64,000 nt of DNA from Gnetum montanum. Lineage: Eukaryota; Streptophyta; Gnetopsida; Gnetales; Gnetaceae. Under the pieces are notes generated by a model. The model worked only from the letters and a program-made list of their open reading frames with translations. It made no database searches and was not told the origin of the DNA. Below are positions 35,350 through 47,735 of this stretch, in pieces (the stretch's first letter is position 1; each line of letters starts with the position of its first letter). Made by a program: the position numbers and the translations under genes. Location of the stretch: NCBI GenBank assembly GCA_015680685.1, contig MNCI01038350.1:7837-71836 (forward strand), read 5' to 3'.

Positions 35350-36437
35350 TTAAAAAATCTCCCTATGATCTTCATTGACTTGGGAAAATCATATGTCAAA
35401 GTATCTAGAGATATTATTTGGTGAGTCTTGAAGAGGAAAAAGATCCATAATAAATATATTAAAGTAATTTAATACATATATGAAGGATCTATCACTACAA
35501 TTGGAATATCTTGTAGAATAATATCTAATTTTTTAGTTATAGTATGCTTACATCAAGGATTTATGCTTAGCCCATACTATTTGTCATTATTTTTGTTGAA
35601 AATAAAATAAATACAAGATGAAATTCCTTGGTGTATGCTATTTATAGATGATATTATGTTGGTGGATACAACTTGAGAAAATATTGCTTTTAAAATGTGA
35701 AAGTGGAGAAATACTCTAGAATCAAAAGGCTTAAAATTAGATGTAATATAGAATATATAGAATGTAATTTTAATAACAACATAAATAATGATAAAATAGA
35801 AGTGACAATTCAAGGCCAAAATGTCCCTCACTACAAATAATTCCATTATTGAAGATCACTTACCTAATTAGATGGTAAAATTGATAAAGATATAAGAAAT
35901 AGAATTGATTATGATGATAAAAATGAAGACAAATTATTAGTGTTATTTGTAATAAAAGAATACCAATAAAAATTAAGGAAATTTTTTCTAGGATAGAAAT
36001 CAAGCATACTATCTTATATGGTGTTGAATGTTGGGTAGTACAAAAGAGGCATGAACAACAAATTAGTGTAGCAGAAATGCAAATGCATTGATGGATCTTG
36101 AATATTAGTAAAAGATATAAACTACATAATACATACACTAGATGAAGACTTTGAGTAGCTTCTATTTTAAATAAGCTATAAGAATAATATCTTAGGTGGT
36201 TTGAATATGTGCAAAAATGAATTAGACAATGAGCCTATAAAAAAATGTTGCTACATCACTATTCCAAGAAACTTGTCAAAAGAAAGATTAAAAAATACAT
36301 GGGAAAAAAATTGAAGATCATTTGAAGAGAGTGCAAATAAATAAAGATATAGTTCTTCATAGAGGAAAATGACAAAAAAGAACTCACGTAATTGACTCCA
36401 TTTTGTTAGGACACGGATAGAATGATGATGATGATGA
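35350..36437 (+). mobile_element. RTE-type LINE, 3' part (copy A)
   Basis: RT and C-terminal region of an RTE-clade non-LTR retrotransposon. The frame reads MIFIDLGKSYVKVSRDIIW, then LHQGFMLSPYYLS, IPWCMLFIDDIMLVDTT (catalytic IDDI, where FADD is usual), ESKGLKLDV, LYGVECWVVQKRHEQQI and WFEYVQK. The tail ends near TTTTGTTAGGACACGGATAG followed by ATGATGATGATGATGA, the short simple-repeat tail typical of RTE elements. Copy B at 47,736-50,470 is its paralogue on the other strand. Many stops; inactive. Confidence 0.8.
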
Positions 36438-37011
36438 TTTTTTTATAATGTCTACTTACTATTAAGCTTATGATGTACTCTAAATAGTCTTCACACAGTA
36501 TTAATATTTTTTGGATACAACACCCCTTCCATATTTTATTAAAATATTGGGGTAAACATGAAGAAAACTTTTACTCATGTAACTTGAAATCAAGGTCTAT
36601 ATTTCTTAACTCACTTATCTTTTCATCATAGAATTATTCAAAATATATTATTGTTTAATTTCATCTAAATACTCGCATGTGAATAGGTTAGTTTTATCAT
36701 TGCAAGGGTAATTTTGTCTAAGAAATTATGGGATCAACTAATTCATATGCATATTAAAAATGAAGAAATGGATTTTAGAATAACATGATGCACATTGTAC
36801 TATTTAAAACTTCTTTTGTTTTGCAAGATATTTTGAATCACTCTAGATTTATCATAACTTGAAAATAATTTCTCATAACTTCTATTTGAAAATTTAGCAT
36901 TTTATCATAAGATTATAAATTCTATCATGGAATATTTGCAATTAATTTCTTAGTTGAAGAGAAAATAAGTAGCGTTATGGTAATACTAATGATAGGTCAC
37001 TTAACTAGTAA
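36438..37011. other. AT-rich DNA, nothing recognised
   Basis: Between the RTE tail and the E2 target site. No frame or repeat supported. Confidence 0.5.
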
Positions 37012-37016
37012 GTTCC
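37012..37016 (+). repeat. E2 target-site duplication, left
   Basis: GTTCC, repeated at 46,290-46,294 directly after the 3' LTR. Length of 5 bp is as expected for Ty3/gypsy integrase. Confidence 0.85.
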
Positions 37017-37873
37017 TAATGAGTCATGCTTTGCAAGGTTGTGATATTGAATATTTGATATTAGGGTAATGATGTTAGATATTTGATATTGAGGCACAAC
37101 CCTCGATGTTGGGGATTTGATATTGCACCTTCCATGCAAGCCTATAAATACCACACTTGGGTGCATGGTTTGGATATAGAAAGATAGAGATAGATTCATG
37201 GATTTTAATAGATTTCAAGTTTTGTTAGTTTTTAGTGAATGCCTGCAATGTGATGTTAAGTGATTGTACAACATCCTTATTCAAGTGTGATGTACTTGAG
37301 CACATAACATGTTCAACAATAAAAGATCGAGATTACTTCCAGCATTGCAGCATCCACTTAGCTTTATCATTACTTTTAATTACTCAAATGTTTATTATTT
37401 TCCTTAGTTAATGTTTTCATTCATTTCTCTTTATTATTCTTGTCATTAAGCAGGATGAGTAATTACTTGGTAACCAAGTAGTGTATAGTTTGGTATGCCT
37501 AGTGATGTATGCTTGGTAATCCCAATGGTAGTTACACGAAGTCCAAGGCATGTAGGGACAGTTAGGGATAGATACTCATCGCATGTAGGCTAGTTTAGAC
37601 TTTACTTTTCATTGTTAATTAGATTAAATAATTAAGTTCTTTATTATCATTAGGAGTAGCCTAGGGCCACACAACATCAATCATGATATGCCTCACTTTG
37701 GACTAAACCATACGTGATAAAGCTACCACTAGTCTAAGTGGGAAGATAGCAAACTACAATCAATGCATAATAATCTAGATGCACAACTTGTCTAAATCAT
37801 GAAATTTGATCAAATAATGCATGAACATTTATGATTTATATGGCTAGGCATAGGGGTACCTCACCAGTCATCA
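37017..37873 (+). repeat. E2 5' LTR (857 bp)
   Basis: Starts TAATGAGTCATGC (the 3' LTR has TGATGAGTCATGC, so the terminal TG has become TA) and ends GTCATCA. It contains TATAAATA (37,143) and AATAAA (37,318), and aligns with the 3' LTR and the E1 LTR along its length. Confidence 0.88.
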
Positions 37874-37891
37874 TTAGTGTCATCACTAAGG
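37874..37891 (+). promoter_or_regulatory. E2 primer-binding site, strongly decayed
   Basis: TTAGTGTCATCACTAAGG follows the LTR. Against TTGGCGCCGTTGCCGGGG every one of the ten differences is a transition, nine of them C-to-T or G-to-A. Without E1 as an intermediate it would not be recognisable. Confidence 0.65.
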
Positions 37892-37948
37892 TTAATGATA
37901 TATCTTTCAAAAAATATTAAATCACACACATCATTAACTAAAAACAAT

Positions 37949-39650
37949 GTCTCTTTCAGAATGAAGTGATAATGCATTGTATGGCAAGAATATTCATTGG
38001 AGAACTAATAAGATATATGTTGAAGAAAATTGGAGTGACCAAATTTATGCAAGTGTTTCATAGATTCATGCCCACCTTGACTACACTCAAGGATTGCATT
38101 CACCTAAGGCAAACAACCTTAGAGGAGATCAAGTAAGTCCTAGACCAGGGGAGGCCTCAAGGCTTAGGACCTCCTCAAAACCTAGAAAAGATAAATCAAG
38201 GGACCATTGGGAACACTATAGAAGCCATGGCAATTCTTCTAGTTCCTCATCTTCCTCTTCCTCTTCAACATCTAGTTATGATGAAGATGAACATAGGTAT
38301 AGAGATAAAGCTCCACTATGGTATCAAAATAAAAGTAGAAATCAAAACCACAGGAAAAAACAAAGACATCAACATGAACATAGTTGAAATCGACACAATT
38401 GGGTAACTAGAAATAGTAATTTTCATCATGACATGTCCAATGATGATAACTCCTTGTTGGCCACTAAGACCTAATGCAGATCATAGAGTTAGTTAAGATA
38501 CCCCATAGGCATTTCAGGGAAAGTTGCATAAAAAGGCTTGATATGAATAATATCCCTAAATTTATGAGAGGCTATGATTTTGATCCATGATATCACTTAC
38601 AAGCCTTCCATGATGCCTATGTTCTACACAACATTGCAAGTGGATGGAAAAGCTTAAGCTCTTTTCTAGGTCACTAATAGACAAAGCCAAAGTGTGGTAT
38701 GGATCATTAAAATCAAATTCAATCCATCGATGGTCGACAATGTTGGAACTCTTTAATGAGAGATACCAAACCCATGCGAGGGTGTCCAACCTAAGGAAAC
38801 AGATTCAATGATGGAGATAAGAATAATGTGAGCCCTTAGATATGACCCTAGATAGATATTATTCTCTACTAAATAGATGCCCAATCCATGGTTTCTCTGA
38901 GGAAAAGCAACTTTCCCAAATCATAGATTGGTTTTGTAATGAAATGAAGGAGATCCTTGGGATGTATGCTCAAGGTCAATTATACAAGCTATGAATCCAT
39001 CAAATCCAAGAGATAATTGAGCATGTGGCAAAAGAAGAAGGAGAGTTATGTAAATGAAAGAATTTTGAGAAATATTACTAGGACCCAACTCTTCAAAAGA
39101 AGAAGGTCTACATTTGTGGTAAGGAGAAAGAGGTAGCTCTCGATAAGGTGATTCCATAGAAAACCTTGTTAATAAGAAATTCTATCAATGAACTTGAAGC
39201 AAGATTTGATAGGATGTCAAAGTGGATAAATGAGAAAGTTACAACTTTTATAAAAACCATAGAGGAGAAAATAACAAAAAATGAATTAGGTGATCATAAA
39301 TGAAGGAAGAAAAACCAAGAAACAACTAGGAACACTTATTGGCAAATAGGGAAAATGACTAAAGAAAAAAAAGGCTATAGACTCAACCATAGATGAAGAC
39401 GACAGATGTGACATCTGCATAAATGATAATCCAAAGGGCTATTTTCTAGTCATGTTACATCTACAAGAGTATTGGGCTTCTACATTAAATCCCAAGTTTG
39501 TACGAAAGCACATGCCCAAAAAATTACCTTTTCCACTAGGTAATTATAGAAAGTCCTACAAGCAATCATACTATCCTAGGGGGACTTCTTACCAACCTCT
39601 ACACTATCATCAACTACAATGGCAATACCCATAGTCATAGGGGTGGCCAT
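37949..39650 (+). pseudogene. E2 gag polyprotein remnant
   Basis: Begins MSLSE at 37,949 and is colinear with E1 gag: IHWRTNKIYVEEN, a linker with a run of eleven Ser codons (38,238-38,270), then NNIPKFMRGYDFDP, YHLQAFHDAYVLHNIASGW and AKVWYGSLKSNS-type core (38,530-38,790) in shifting frames. The knuckle region reads CDICINDNPKGY near 39,410, where the third Cys of the E1 version is lost. A basic tail follows (FVRKHMPKKLPFPLGNYR). Many stops and at least two frameshifts; no translation is possible. Confidence 0.7.
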
Positions 39651-42508
39651 CATCAAACTAGCCTTACCCTTATTGCTAGCTGAACCCGTATGGTTATTAT
39701 GTTTAACAACCTATTTCCCCACTTAGTTCTATGGCCTCTACTTTAAATTACTACTATCAGTCTTCCAAGTATCATCAACCTATGAAATCTCCTAAAGGAT
39801 CACCACCTCACACCTCTTACCCTCCATCCTATCCTCGATATTCTCATACTCCACCCCATCACATGTCATAGCCAATAACACAGGAAGGTTTAGCATCACA
39901 AAATCAATAAAATAATGTCACTTGTACTACAAATGTGCATAGACATGATAATTCCAATAGGTTCCCATAATAATCTCGAAAACATCCTTTCTTTAGGATG
40001 GCTCCCATGTGTAAGCGTAACACTCATGGACCTACTACATCATCCAAACTAGCATAATGCCAATCAAGTGCAACACCTTTTCTTTTACAACCAACATCTT
40101 CTAATCCTACACAAGGACCACCATCCATCATTACTCCAACACCTAATAGAAGCAATGAATCTATTACTATGAAGAGACAAATGAATCCATACATACCTAA
40201 TCATGATTAAGGGCACAGTCGTGGGCCAAACATCTACAAAGTTGACACAACTCATACTCTAACCCACCATACATTTAACAACCAAATGTGTAAACAAAAA
40301 CTTGTCTATGTAGCCACCACTAAATCAAGAGACACCTAGTGGCTAAAAAAATGAAAGGTTAACATTATTTCACAAATGCATGAAGCCTGCCTACTCACTT
40401 ATTAATTCTTCTCATAGTCAAATGCTTAGTCATGGGGGGGATGCCCCATCATAACATTCAAAATTAATTGGTACTTTTCAACTTTTTTTTACAAGATAAA
40501 AATTTTCTCATTTCTTGATACAAATTTTTCCTATCATTTTCAATTTCTTCCACATTTTGTTTTCAGTTTTTTATCAATAATTGCTTGTAAATAAAATAAC
40601 ATCATGTAGTCCATTGAGGTGAGGTTTTCTCTATGTTATCAACCCATGAGGGATTGATTATTTGGACAACAAGATCACATCATGCATCCACCAATTCCAT
40701 TAATAAGAGGTTCTTGCTATGGTCAAAATGATATTATTTTTTCATCATTAAACTAAGAATAAATTCGTAATCATTGTGCTTGGACAAAAAACTGAAAAAT
40801 GAAGTAGGAATGTGAGGGGTGTGACATCAAGGGGATTTGTGGATTCTCTTTGACCACTTCTATATGTTCTATCATGTTACCAAGGTTGTAATTCTATCCT
40901 TGTAGATCTCACATAAAATGGAAGTAAGAGTAAAATAAGTGTTGCCTTACCATGTTACCCATGATTGAAGGTAGTCCTATGGTAAGGTTGAAATCGATAA
41001 AAATAAAATAAAAAGGCATTGAATAAATTTTTGTGGGTCCCCACTAAAAAGACATGTTACCAATGCTTGAAGGTTGATAGATTCTTAGACTTCCATCAAA
41101 AAAAGTGCCATGAATAAACTCCTCCCTTGGATAAAATGCCAAGTGATGCTACTCCTTGCAATGTTAGTAGTCTTTTGATTGTCAATCGAAGAAATGAAAC
41201 AATGTGATGTCAGTGGAACATGGTATGGACTTGGTTCAAATCTTGGAAAGAATGGCTAATGATTACTTAACCATTAATAACACACAAGGATTCATTATGC
41301 CTATTGTAAGGCATCTCACATCCCAATTTCTACAATCCTTTCTAAAATCCTTTTCATCTCACTATCTAAATGCTCCTAACTTGTGGTTTTGTGAAACATA
41401 GACTTATTTTCTCAAATTGGTGGTTTTAACATGTATTTTTTGTTCGATAGGTATGAATTGCATTCAACCCCTTTGATGCCTAGAGACATTTTTAGGTGTG
41501 GTTATACAAGGACATTAAGGGCTAATGCCTGCTTTGGGGGGTAGGATCCACTTGTATAACTATTATGACTTGTACTTCTTTGACACAACCACATTATCTT
41601 GAACCTTCAAACTACATAAATTTTAAATTCAATACTTTCTCTTATCATATAACTAATCCATTCTATAGCATGGATCTAACACCCCTTTTCTTACATCTTC
41701 CACAGCTTTTGATGATGGAGATTCTATCTTCTAACACTTCTAGTGCCTCACTATGATTTTCCACTGATCCCAGAACTATGGATCTTACACAAAACCTTCC
41801 AACCAATCAAAAAGCTTCATTTTACATGTTGAATATCCTCATTCAATGCATTTTCAAGCACCTTGATATCGACTACCCAATATCAAGTTAGATTTGACAT
41901 TAAGGTTAGATTTGACATTAGATACCTGATATCAAGAACTTCAAAACTATAGATAGGACCTTTGTAGTGTTTCAAAATCCATTCTCATCATTTGCAACTA
42001 GAGAAGTTTTTGCATTTCTCTCTCTCAACTTAGAGCTCTACACAACCAACTTCCACACATCATATCTTGCTTCATACCACTTTAATTTTTGTGGGTTTTG
42101 AACCTAGTTGAACTTAGAGTGTTTAATTTAGTTGGAGGAGGGAGCTTGCATGGAAAACTTGCATTAATTTTTCAAAATTTGTTATTGCCTAGAAGGTATT
42201 ATAAGGGTAAGAATGTTAAGAACCTTAAGTATTTTAATGAACAATCAATCATATGAATGCTAGACCCTTTAATTTTCTCACCCAAGGGACCATAACTATC
42301 TTTATAAGTCATACATAAGGGAAAATAGGCTAATTGTGAAGAGTCATAAGAGAAGTTAGCACTTTTGGGCATTTTTTCTAGAAATATTTCTAACTTTGCA
42401 ATCATATGAGCTAAAGAACTTAATAGAACTAAGGTCATGAATAAGGCATAAACCTGTTAATGATAAATAACAACACCTTAGTAACATCAAACCTTTGATT
42501 GATTGTAG
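39651..42508 (+). other. E2 spacer between gag and ORF2
   Basis: First part (to about 40,440) corresponds to the E1 gag tail. The rest is non-coding and colinear with the E1 spacer (T-rich block near 40,470-40,570, AAATGCCAAGTGATG near 41,135, AATGTGATGTCAGTGG near 41,200). Near 41,868-41,935 it has GATATC/AATATC words like those in the LTR U3. A splice-acceptor-like TTGATTGATTGTAG precedes the next ORF. Confidence 0.55.
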
Positions 42509-45184
42509 ATGGTCCCAAAAATAGGAGGATAAGAAGAACCTTCACAAGGTGCAAGAAAATGCTTGAGGGGTGGTAGAGGCTGACTAGAAGAACAAGGGCC
42601 ACCAATCGAACATGAAGAACAAGAGGCCCAGTTATTTAGCATTCATCAAGAGGCTCCTACTATAGGGTAGTTGGTCCAAGGAGAGGCTATAGAACCACAG
42701 GCTCCAATGCAAGGACATTGCCTCATGTTATCCCAAGAATGCCTCAAAGCCATTTAGGAGAAATCCACGTTGACCATGGTCATCGTGGAAATGAACTTTG
42801 AGCTATTCATGGCATTCACCCCTAAGGTAGTTAGAACTCAACTTTAGGTGTCACTTCTATGGCACATTCTCTCTAAATATGGGGAATGGTACCTTAGTGA
42901 GATGTACGAGTTTTACCATAATAAAGAAGATGGCACCATAGTCAACATTGGTGGAGTCTTTATTTATTTTTCAATCAAGGCAATCATAGAGGCTCTAAAC
43001 CTATCAAATGTGAAGGCCAATTTGGCACATCTATTCAAGGGTCCAATGTAGAAACTAGAAACTTGTGGCTAAAGAGGATGAACAATAAAACATACAACGA
43101 GTTGACTTTGGAAGAGAGAACTTATTTTAAGATAGGCACATACCACCTTTACCCAACTAAAGGGCTCAATAAAATATCAACCTACATGGTCAAAGGAAGT
43201 GAAATATTAATGGAAAAATACAATGTCAATCTTTCCCAATTGTACTTCATGGAAATTCAAAGGTAGTTTGAAGAAAAGAATGTAGGGAAACCAACACTTT
43301 CTTTCCCTTACCTAATCAAGAAGTTGTGTAAGTGTGCCATACACTAATGACATTCCTAGAAGGGCTCAAAATTCTTCTTTTGATGAGTTTCTTAAAACTA
43401 TAGCACCAAGAAAAGACCTTGGTGATGAATAAGAAAAAGAACTAGAAAAGGAAACAGAGCAAGAGCCTAACTAGCGGTAGGAGCCACAAGTTCTACCACC
43501 ATTGCCACAAGATTACTTGCTCACAAAGAGCCATTTAGAGCACATACCTAAAACTCTCAATTGGGAAATTAGGGATGAATAAAAACTTTTCCAAGTCATC
43601 AATGATGCCATGTAGCACACCATTTCTATTGATCCATCAAGGGGACATATTTCTTTGCAATTAAGAGGATAAGCCCAATGGTCACAATAGATCTCTGAAA
43701 ATGTTGCATCTTTTCAAGTAATTCTCAAAATAGGAGAAGGTGCTACTATCATGGTCATGTAGCACCACGATGTAGTAGGAGTAGTAGAAGTTATCACATA
43801 CAACATTAAAGAATCTGTTAATGTGCCTATTGTGCCCCTAGTAGACTTAACTAGAATCAAAGATGGAAAAATGGTAGCTAGGAATTCAATCACTCCTATG
43901 GTCCATGAGGATGTGCATGACAAATTGCTACAAACTAGACAAGTGATGACAACTCTTTTTAACATCCCCAGTGATGTCACTGTAGTATAGTCTAACCTCT
44001 TTGCCACAAAAGGAAAATTGGTCATGGTAGAGACTAGAGCAGAGCATGTAGAAGTAAAAGTGCACAAAATACAACAAGAGCTTGTCACCTTGAGAGTTGA
44101 AAGATGGGACCTTTTCCAGTTCATTGTGCTTGACTAGTTAGAAAAATTTCAAACAGAGAAGCTAGGCCAGTTGATTGAATAGAATAAAGTTGCTAAATAA
44201 GAAAAGGAGAAAGTAGTCTGGAATGCCTTAGCTTCCAAAGCTCAATTATATTTCCATATAAAGGCATTGTTCACTACATAAGAGAAGAATAAATAGCTTG
44301 CTACTAATAATGCAAGGTTGACCACTATAGAGAAATAGAAAAATATCTTCGAAGAAAGTGTTCACCAGTTGAGAGAACAATTTTTGAGAACCAACCAAGA
44401 CATAAGTAGATTAGCCAAAGAAAATTGAGCCCTCTCAATGGAGGAGGTTTGCACAATATGTCAAAAATTTGCAATTGAGATAAGCACATGGCAAAATGAG
44501 GCCAAGAAACACGAAAAGTTGAAGGAGCACTTCTGGAACCAAATTAGCATGTACAAATAAACTAATAAAAAGGTAATCCATATGGAAAAGGCCTTCATCA
44601 ATTCCATGTCAATGCAGAATCCTAACTAGCAGCCAATCTTGGATAGGTATGCCTTAGTCCACTGAGTGGAAGTAAAGAACAAAGACTTATAGATTGAAGA
44701 ATTTAAAGAATACATAGCTTTAGCTAACCTCTGCTACACTAACCTTGCCATGTTAACAATAGGTAAACCTAGAAATGAGCCAAAATAGCAAGTAGTGGGC
44801 ACCTATGTGCTATACAAAAAAGAGTTTGCAGATAGGAAAAGTGCTCTACAAAAACTCCATGTGGAAAACTCAGAATTGGAAGTAATTAAGGCTCACCACC
44901 ATGGACAAAGAGATGTTGCCTTAGACCTGGCTAAGAGATTGATAGATTACCATGAATTGAAAGAAAATGAAAGGGCCTTAAAGGAGGAATGATGATAGTT
45001 TGTAGCATGGTATGTGAAAGCAAATAAGATGTTACTATAGGTACTGTGTCTATGGGATGTACTAGTTCTAACACACATTAGCTCATCAACCTATATGGTA
45101 CATGATCCAAGAACAATGGAGGAAAAGTTGCAAGCACTCCTAAATCACTATAAATTTGAAAATCTTTATGACAAGGGAAAGTGA
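42509..45184 (+). pseudogene. E2 second ORF: plant-transposon-protein-like, coiled coil
   Basis: Starts ATGGTCCCAAAA right after a TTGTAG acceptor-like site. The N-terminal third has YGEWYLSEMYEFYHN, IVNIGGVFIYFSIKAIIEAL and LSN, similar in layout to the putative plant transposon protein domain that accompanies Athila-like and other plant Ty3 gags (pattern REFY...VRG..V.FS...IN..L, from memory). After a frameshift near 43,045 it continues YNELTLEERTYFKIGTYHLY and LMEKYNVNLSQLYF. After another near 43,330 a long charged region follows with heptad-like spacing (VHKIQQELVTLRVERWDL, VHQLREQFLRTNQDISRLA, LHVENSELEVIK), ending FENLYDKGK-stop. At least twenty stops. Function unknown; likely an accessory protein of the element. 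Confidence 0.5.
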
Positions 45185-45396
45185 CCCATGGAAAAGCCAC
45201 TACCTCTAGGAGCTACATGAGTTTCTCCAATTTTTTTGTTTTGTTGTTTTGTGTCCATTTTATGTAAAATACCATTGTGGCATGAAAGAGTCAATTTTTG
45301 TACTCTTGAAGTTAGTCAATAATTCCATACCTTCCCAATATTTGTAAAGAACTTGTTCCTCATTTTTTATTAACTCAAGGACAAGTTTTTATTCAG

Positions 45397-45407
45397 TTGT
45401 GGGGGTA
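45397..45407 (+). promoter_or_regulatory. E2 polypurine tract
   Basis: TTGTGGGGGTA directly before the 3' LTR start TGATGAG. Confidence 0.7.
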
Positions 45408-46289
45408 TGATGAGTCATGCTTTGGAGGGTCTTGATATCAAATATCCAAAATCAAGGCTAGGATGTCAAGTATCCAATATTGAGGCACAATCCCCAATGT
45501 TATGGATCTGATATTGTCTCTTCCATGTGAGCCTATAAATACCACACTTGGGTGCATGGTTAGAATATAGAAAGATAGAGATAGATTCATAGATTTTAAT
45601 AGATTTCAAGTTTTGGTAGTTTCCAGTGCATGCCTGTAGTGTGATGTTAAGTGATTATACAGAATCCTTATTCACGTATGATGTATTTGGGCATGTTACA
45701 TGTTCAATAATAAATATCAAGATTACTTCCATCATTACAGCATCCACTTAGCTTTATCATTACTCTTAATTACTCAAATTTTTATTGTTTTCCTTAGTTC
45801 ATGTTTTCATTCATTGCTCTTTATTATTCTTTTCATTAACAGAAATGAGTATGACTAATCACGAGTGCTTAACTGTAATTACTTGGTAACCCAGTAGTGT
45901 ATCATTTGGTATGTCCAGTGATGTATGCTTGGTCATCCCAGTAGTAGTTACAAAAAGTCCAAGGCATGTACAGATGCTTAGGGATGAATACTGATCACAC
46001 ATAGGCTAGTTTAGACTTTACTTTTCATTGTTAATTAGATGAAATAATTGATTTCTTTATTATCATTAGGAGTAGCGTAGGGTCGAACAACATCAATCAT
46101 CATATGCCTCATTTTGAACTAAACCATATGTGACAAAGCTACCACTAGTCCAAGTGGGAAGATAGCGACTTACGATCAAGGCATACCAATTTAGATGCAC
46201 AACTAGTCCCATCCACAAAATTTAACTGGATCACACATGAACACTTGTGATTCGTATGGTTGGGCGTAGGGGTACCTTTCCACTCATTA
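45408..46289 (+). repeat. E2 3' LTR (882 bp)
   Basis: Starts TGATGAGTCATGC and ends CTCATTA (CA has become TA). TATAAAT at 45,534. Aligns with the 5' LTR at roughly nine bases in ten by eye; most differences are transitions plus short indels, indicating an old insertion. Confidence 0.88.
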
Positions 46290-46294
46290 GTTCC
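46290..46294 (+). repeat. E2 target-site duplication, right
   Basis: GTTCC, matching 37,012-37,016. Confidence 0.85.
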
Positions 46295-47735
46295 TCTATA
46301 ATTCTTCTTAACTCTACAAAAATAGTTAATTCACCAAAGCTTTTTATTAGTACATGGAAGTCTTTTACTATTTTAAGTTAAAGCATAGATGTTAAAAAGT
46401 GAGGCGAATGATGTTAAAACTAGGATCATTCATTTTAATAATAATTAATTTTCTTCTCTTTCATTTTCAAAGTATTATTTTACTTATAAGTTTTTATACT
46501 TGAGTAGGCATCCTAAAATTCAAAATATTTTTCCTTTATTTTTCCTATTCTATACTTAATGTTAAATATATAATTTACTCTAGAGTTTTTTCTTATTATT
46601 AATATTATATTTTGGTTTTAACACCCTCCTTTTATAATGTATCCTACCACTTATTTTGAGCTTTAATTTTTTCCTAGGCACATTATAGGTAGCGACTAGT
46701 TGAGTTGAAGTGTTGTATAGATAAGGTGGCTAGTTTTATGTTTTAAAAAAGTAATGTTAAAGTTTTAAAATGAAAAGGAATAGATTCTAAAATATGTATC
46801 AACTATTTTTAGGAAAATTATCATTATTAAGAAAACAAACAAAAGAAAATATAAATAAAATAAGAAACAAATTAAACTAAAAAAAGGATTTAAACAAACA
46901 AATAAAAACTATGAGCATAATTGAAATCACAACTTCTTATAACAAGCTTGTAAATAAATCTTGTTATTAATAATAAAGATAGGATATACTAAATAACATC
47001 TAAAAATGATCACTATTTATTAGAAATAAAAAATATTGATAATAATAAAGATAGGTCACCAAGTCAAGTTCGTAGAATAATGTTGATCTCAATTAATATT
47101 ATTCAAATTAATAATGATTTCAAGAAATTCTCTAATTTATTTTCTACAATCCCTTATACAAAAAGGCTCACTATTATTTATTAACAACCTATGAACTTTA
47201 GAGGACTTACTATTTTTATGTATTCAATGAGAGGTGATTTAAAATATCTATAATATTTTATATCTTTCAAGTCTTTTTTCTTTTTCAACCTAACCAAGAA
47301 ATTTGTATAACATACATTAAATGATCAATAGTAGTATGGTGTATAGTATATCCTAAATCAATGGTTCCTATACTATTAAGATAAGGACACAATGATGTCC
47401 TTCCACAAATTTTACTCAATGTAAAGCCTTTATTTCTATAATCAAAATTTTATTGATTCTTATATTTATTTATTTAATATTAATAAATTTAATCACATGC
47501 ATTATTTCAAAGATGTAGTCCTTTGTAATTTTTATTACTTCTCTTTTATAGTGGTTTTAATATGATTTGGTAATTTTATTATTGTGGAATTTCTACAAGA
47601 TTAATATCTGTGGATAGATCTAGAGGATCTATGGATAAATAAAATTTCAACTTTAGTTTTAATAATTAGTTACACTGTTTATTTGATTTTATGATATTTG
47701 AAGAAAAGTACATTTATAAAATTATTAATCTTTTC
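46295..47735. other. AT-rich DNA, nothing recognised
   Basis: Long A/T runs on both strands. No supported frame, repeat or element end. Confidence 0.5.

Larger units (their letters stand above)
37017..46289 (+). mobile_element. E2: LTR-to-LTR Ty3/gypsy element without pol
   Basis: A 9.27-kb element with both LTRs, primer-binding site, polypurine tract and a 5-bp target-site duplication. Inside are a gag frame (37,949-39,650), a non-coding spacer and a second long, broken ORF (42,509-45,184). I searched the translations for protease, RT, RNase H and integrase motifs and saw none, so the element looks non-autonomous and would need pol from a relative. E1 has the same plan as far as it is preserved, which suggests this is the family architecture and not a chance deletion. 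Confidence 0.85.
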
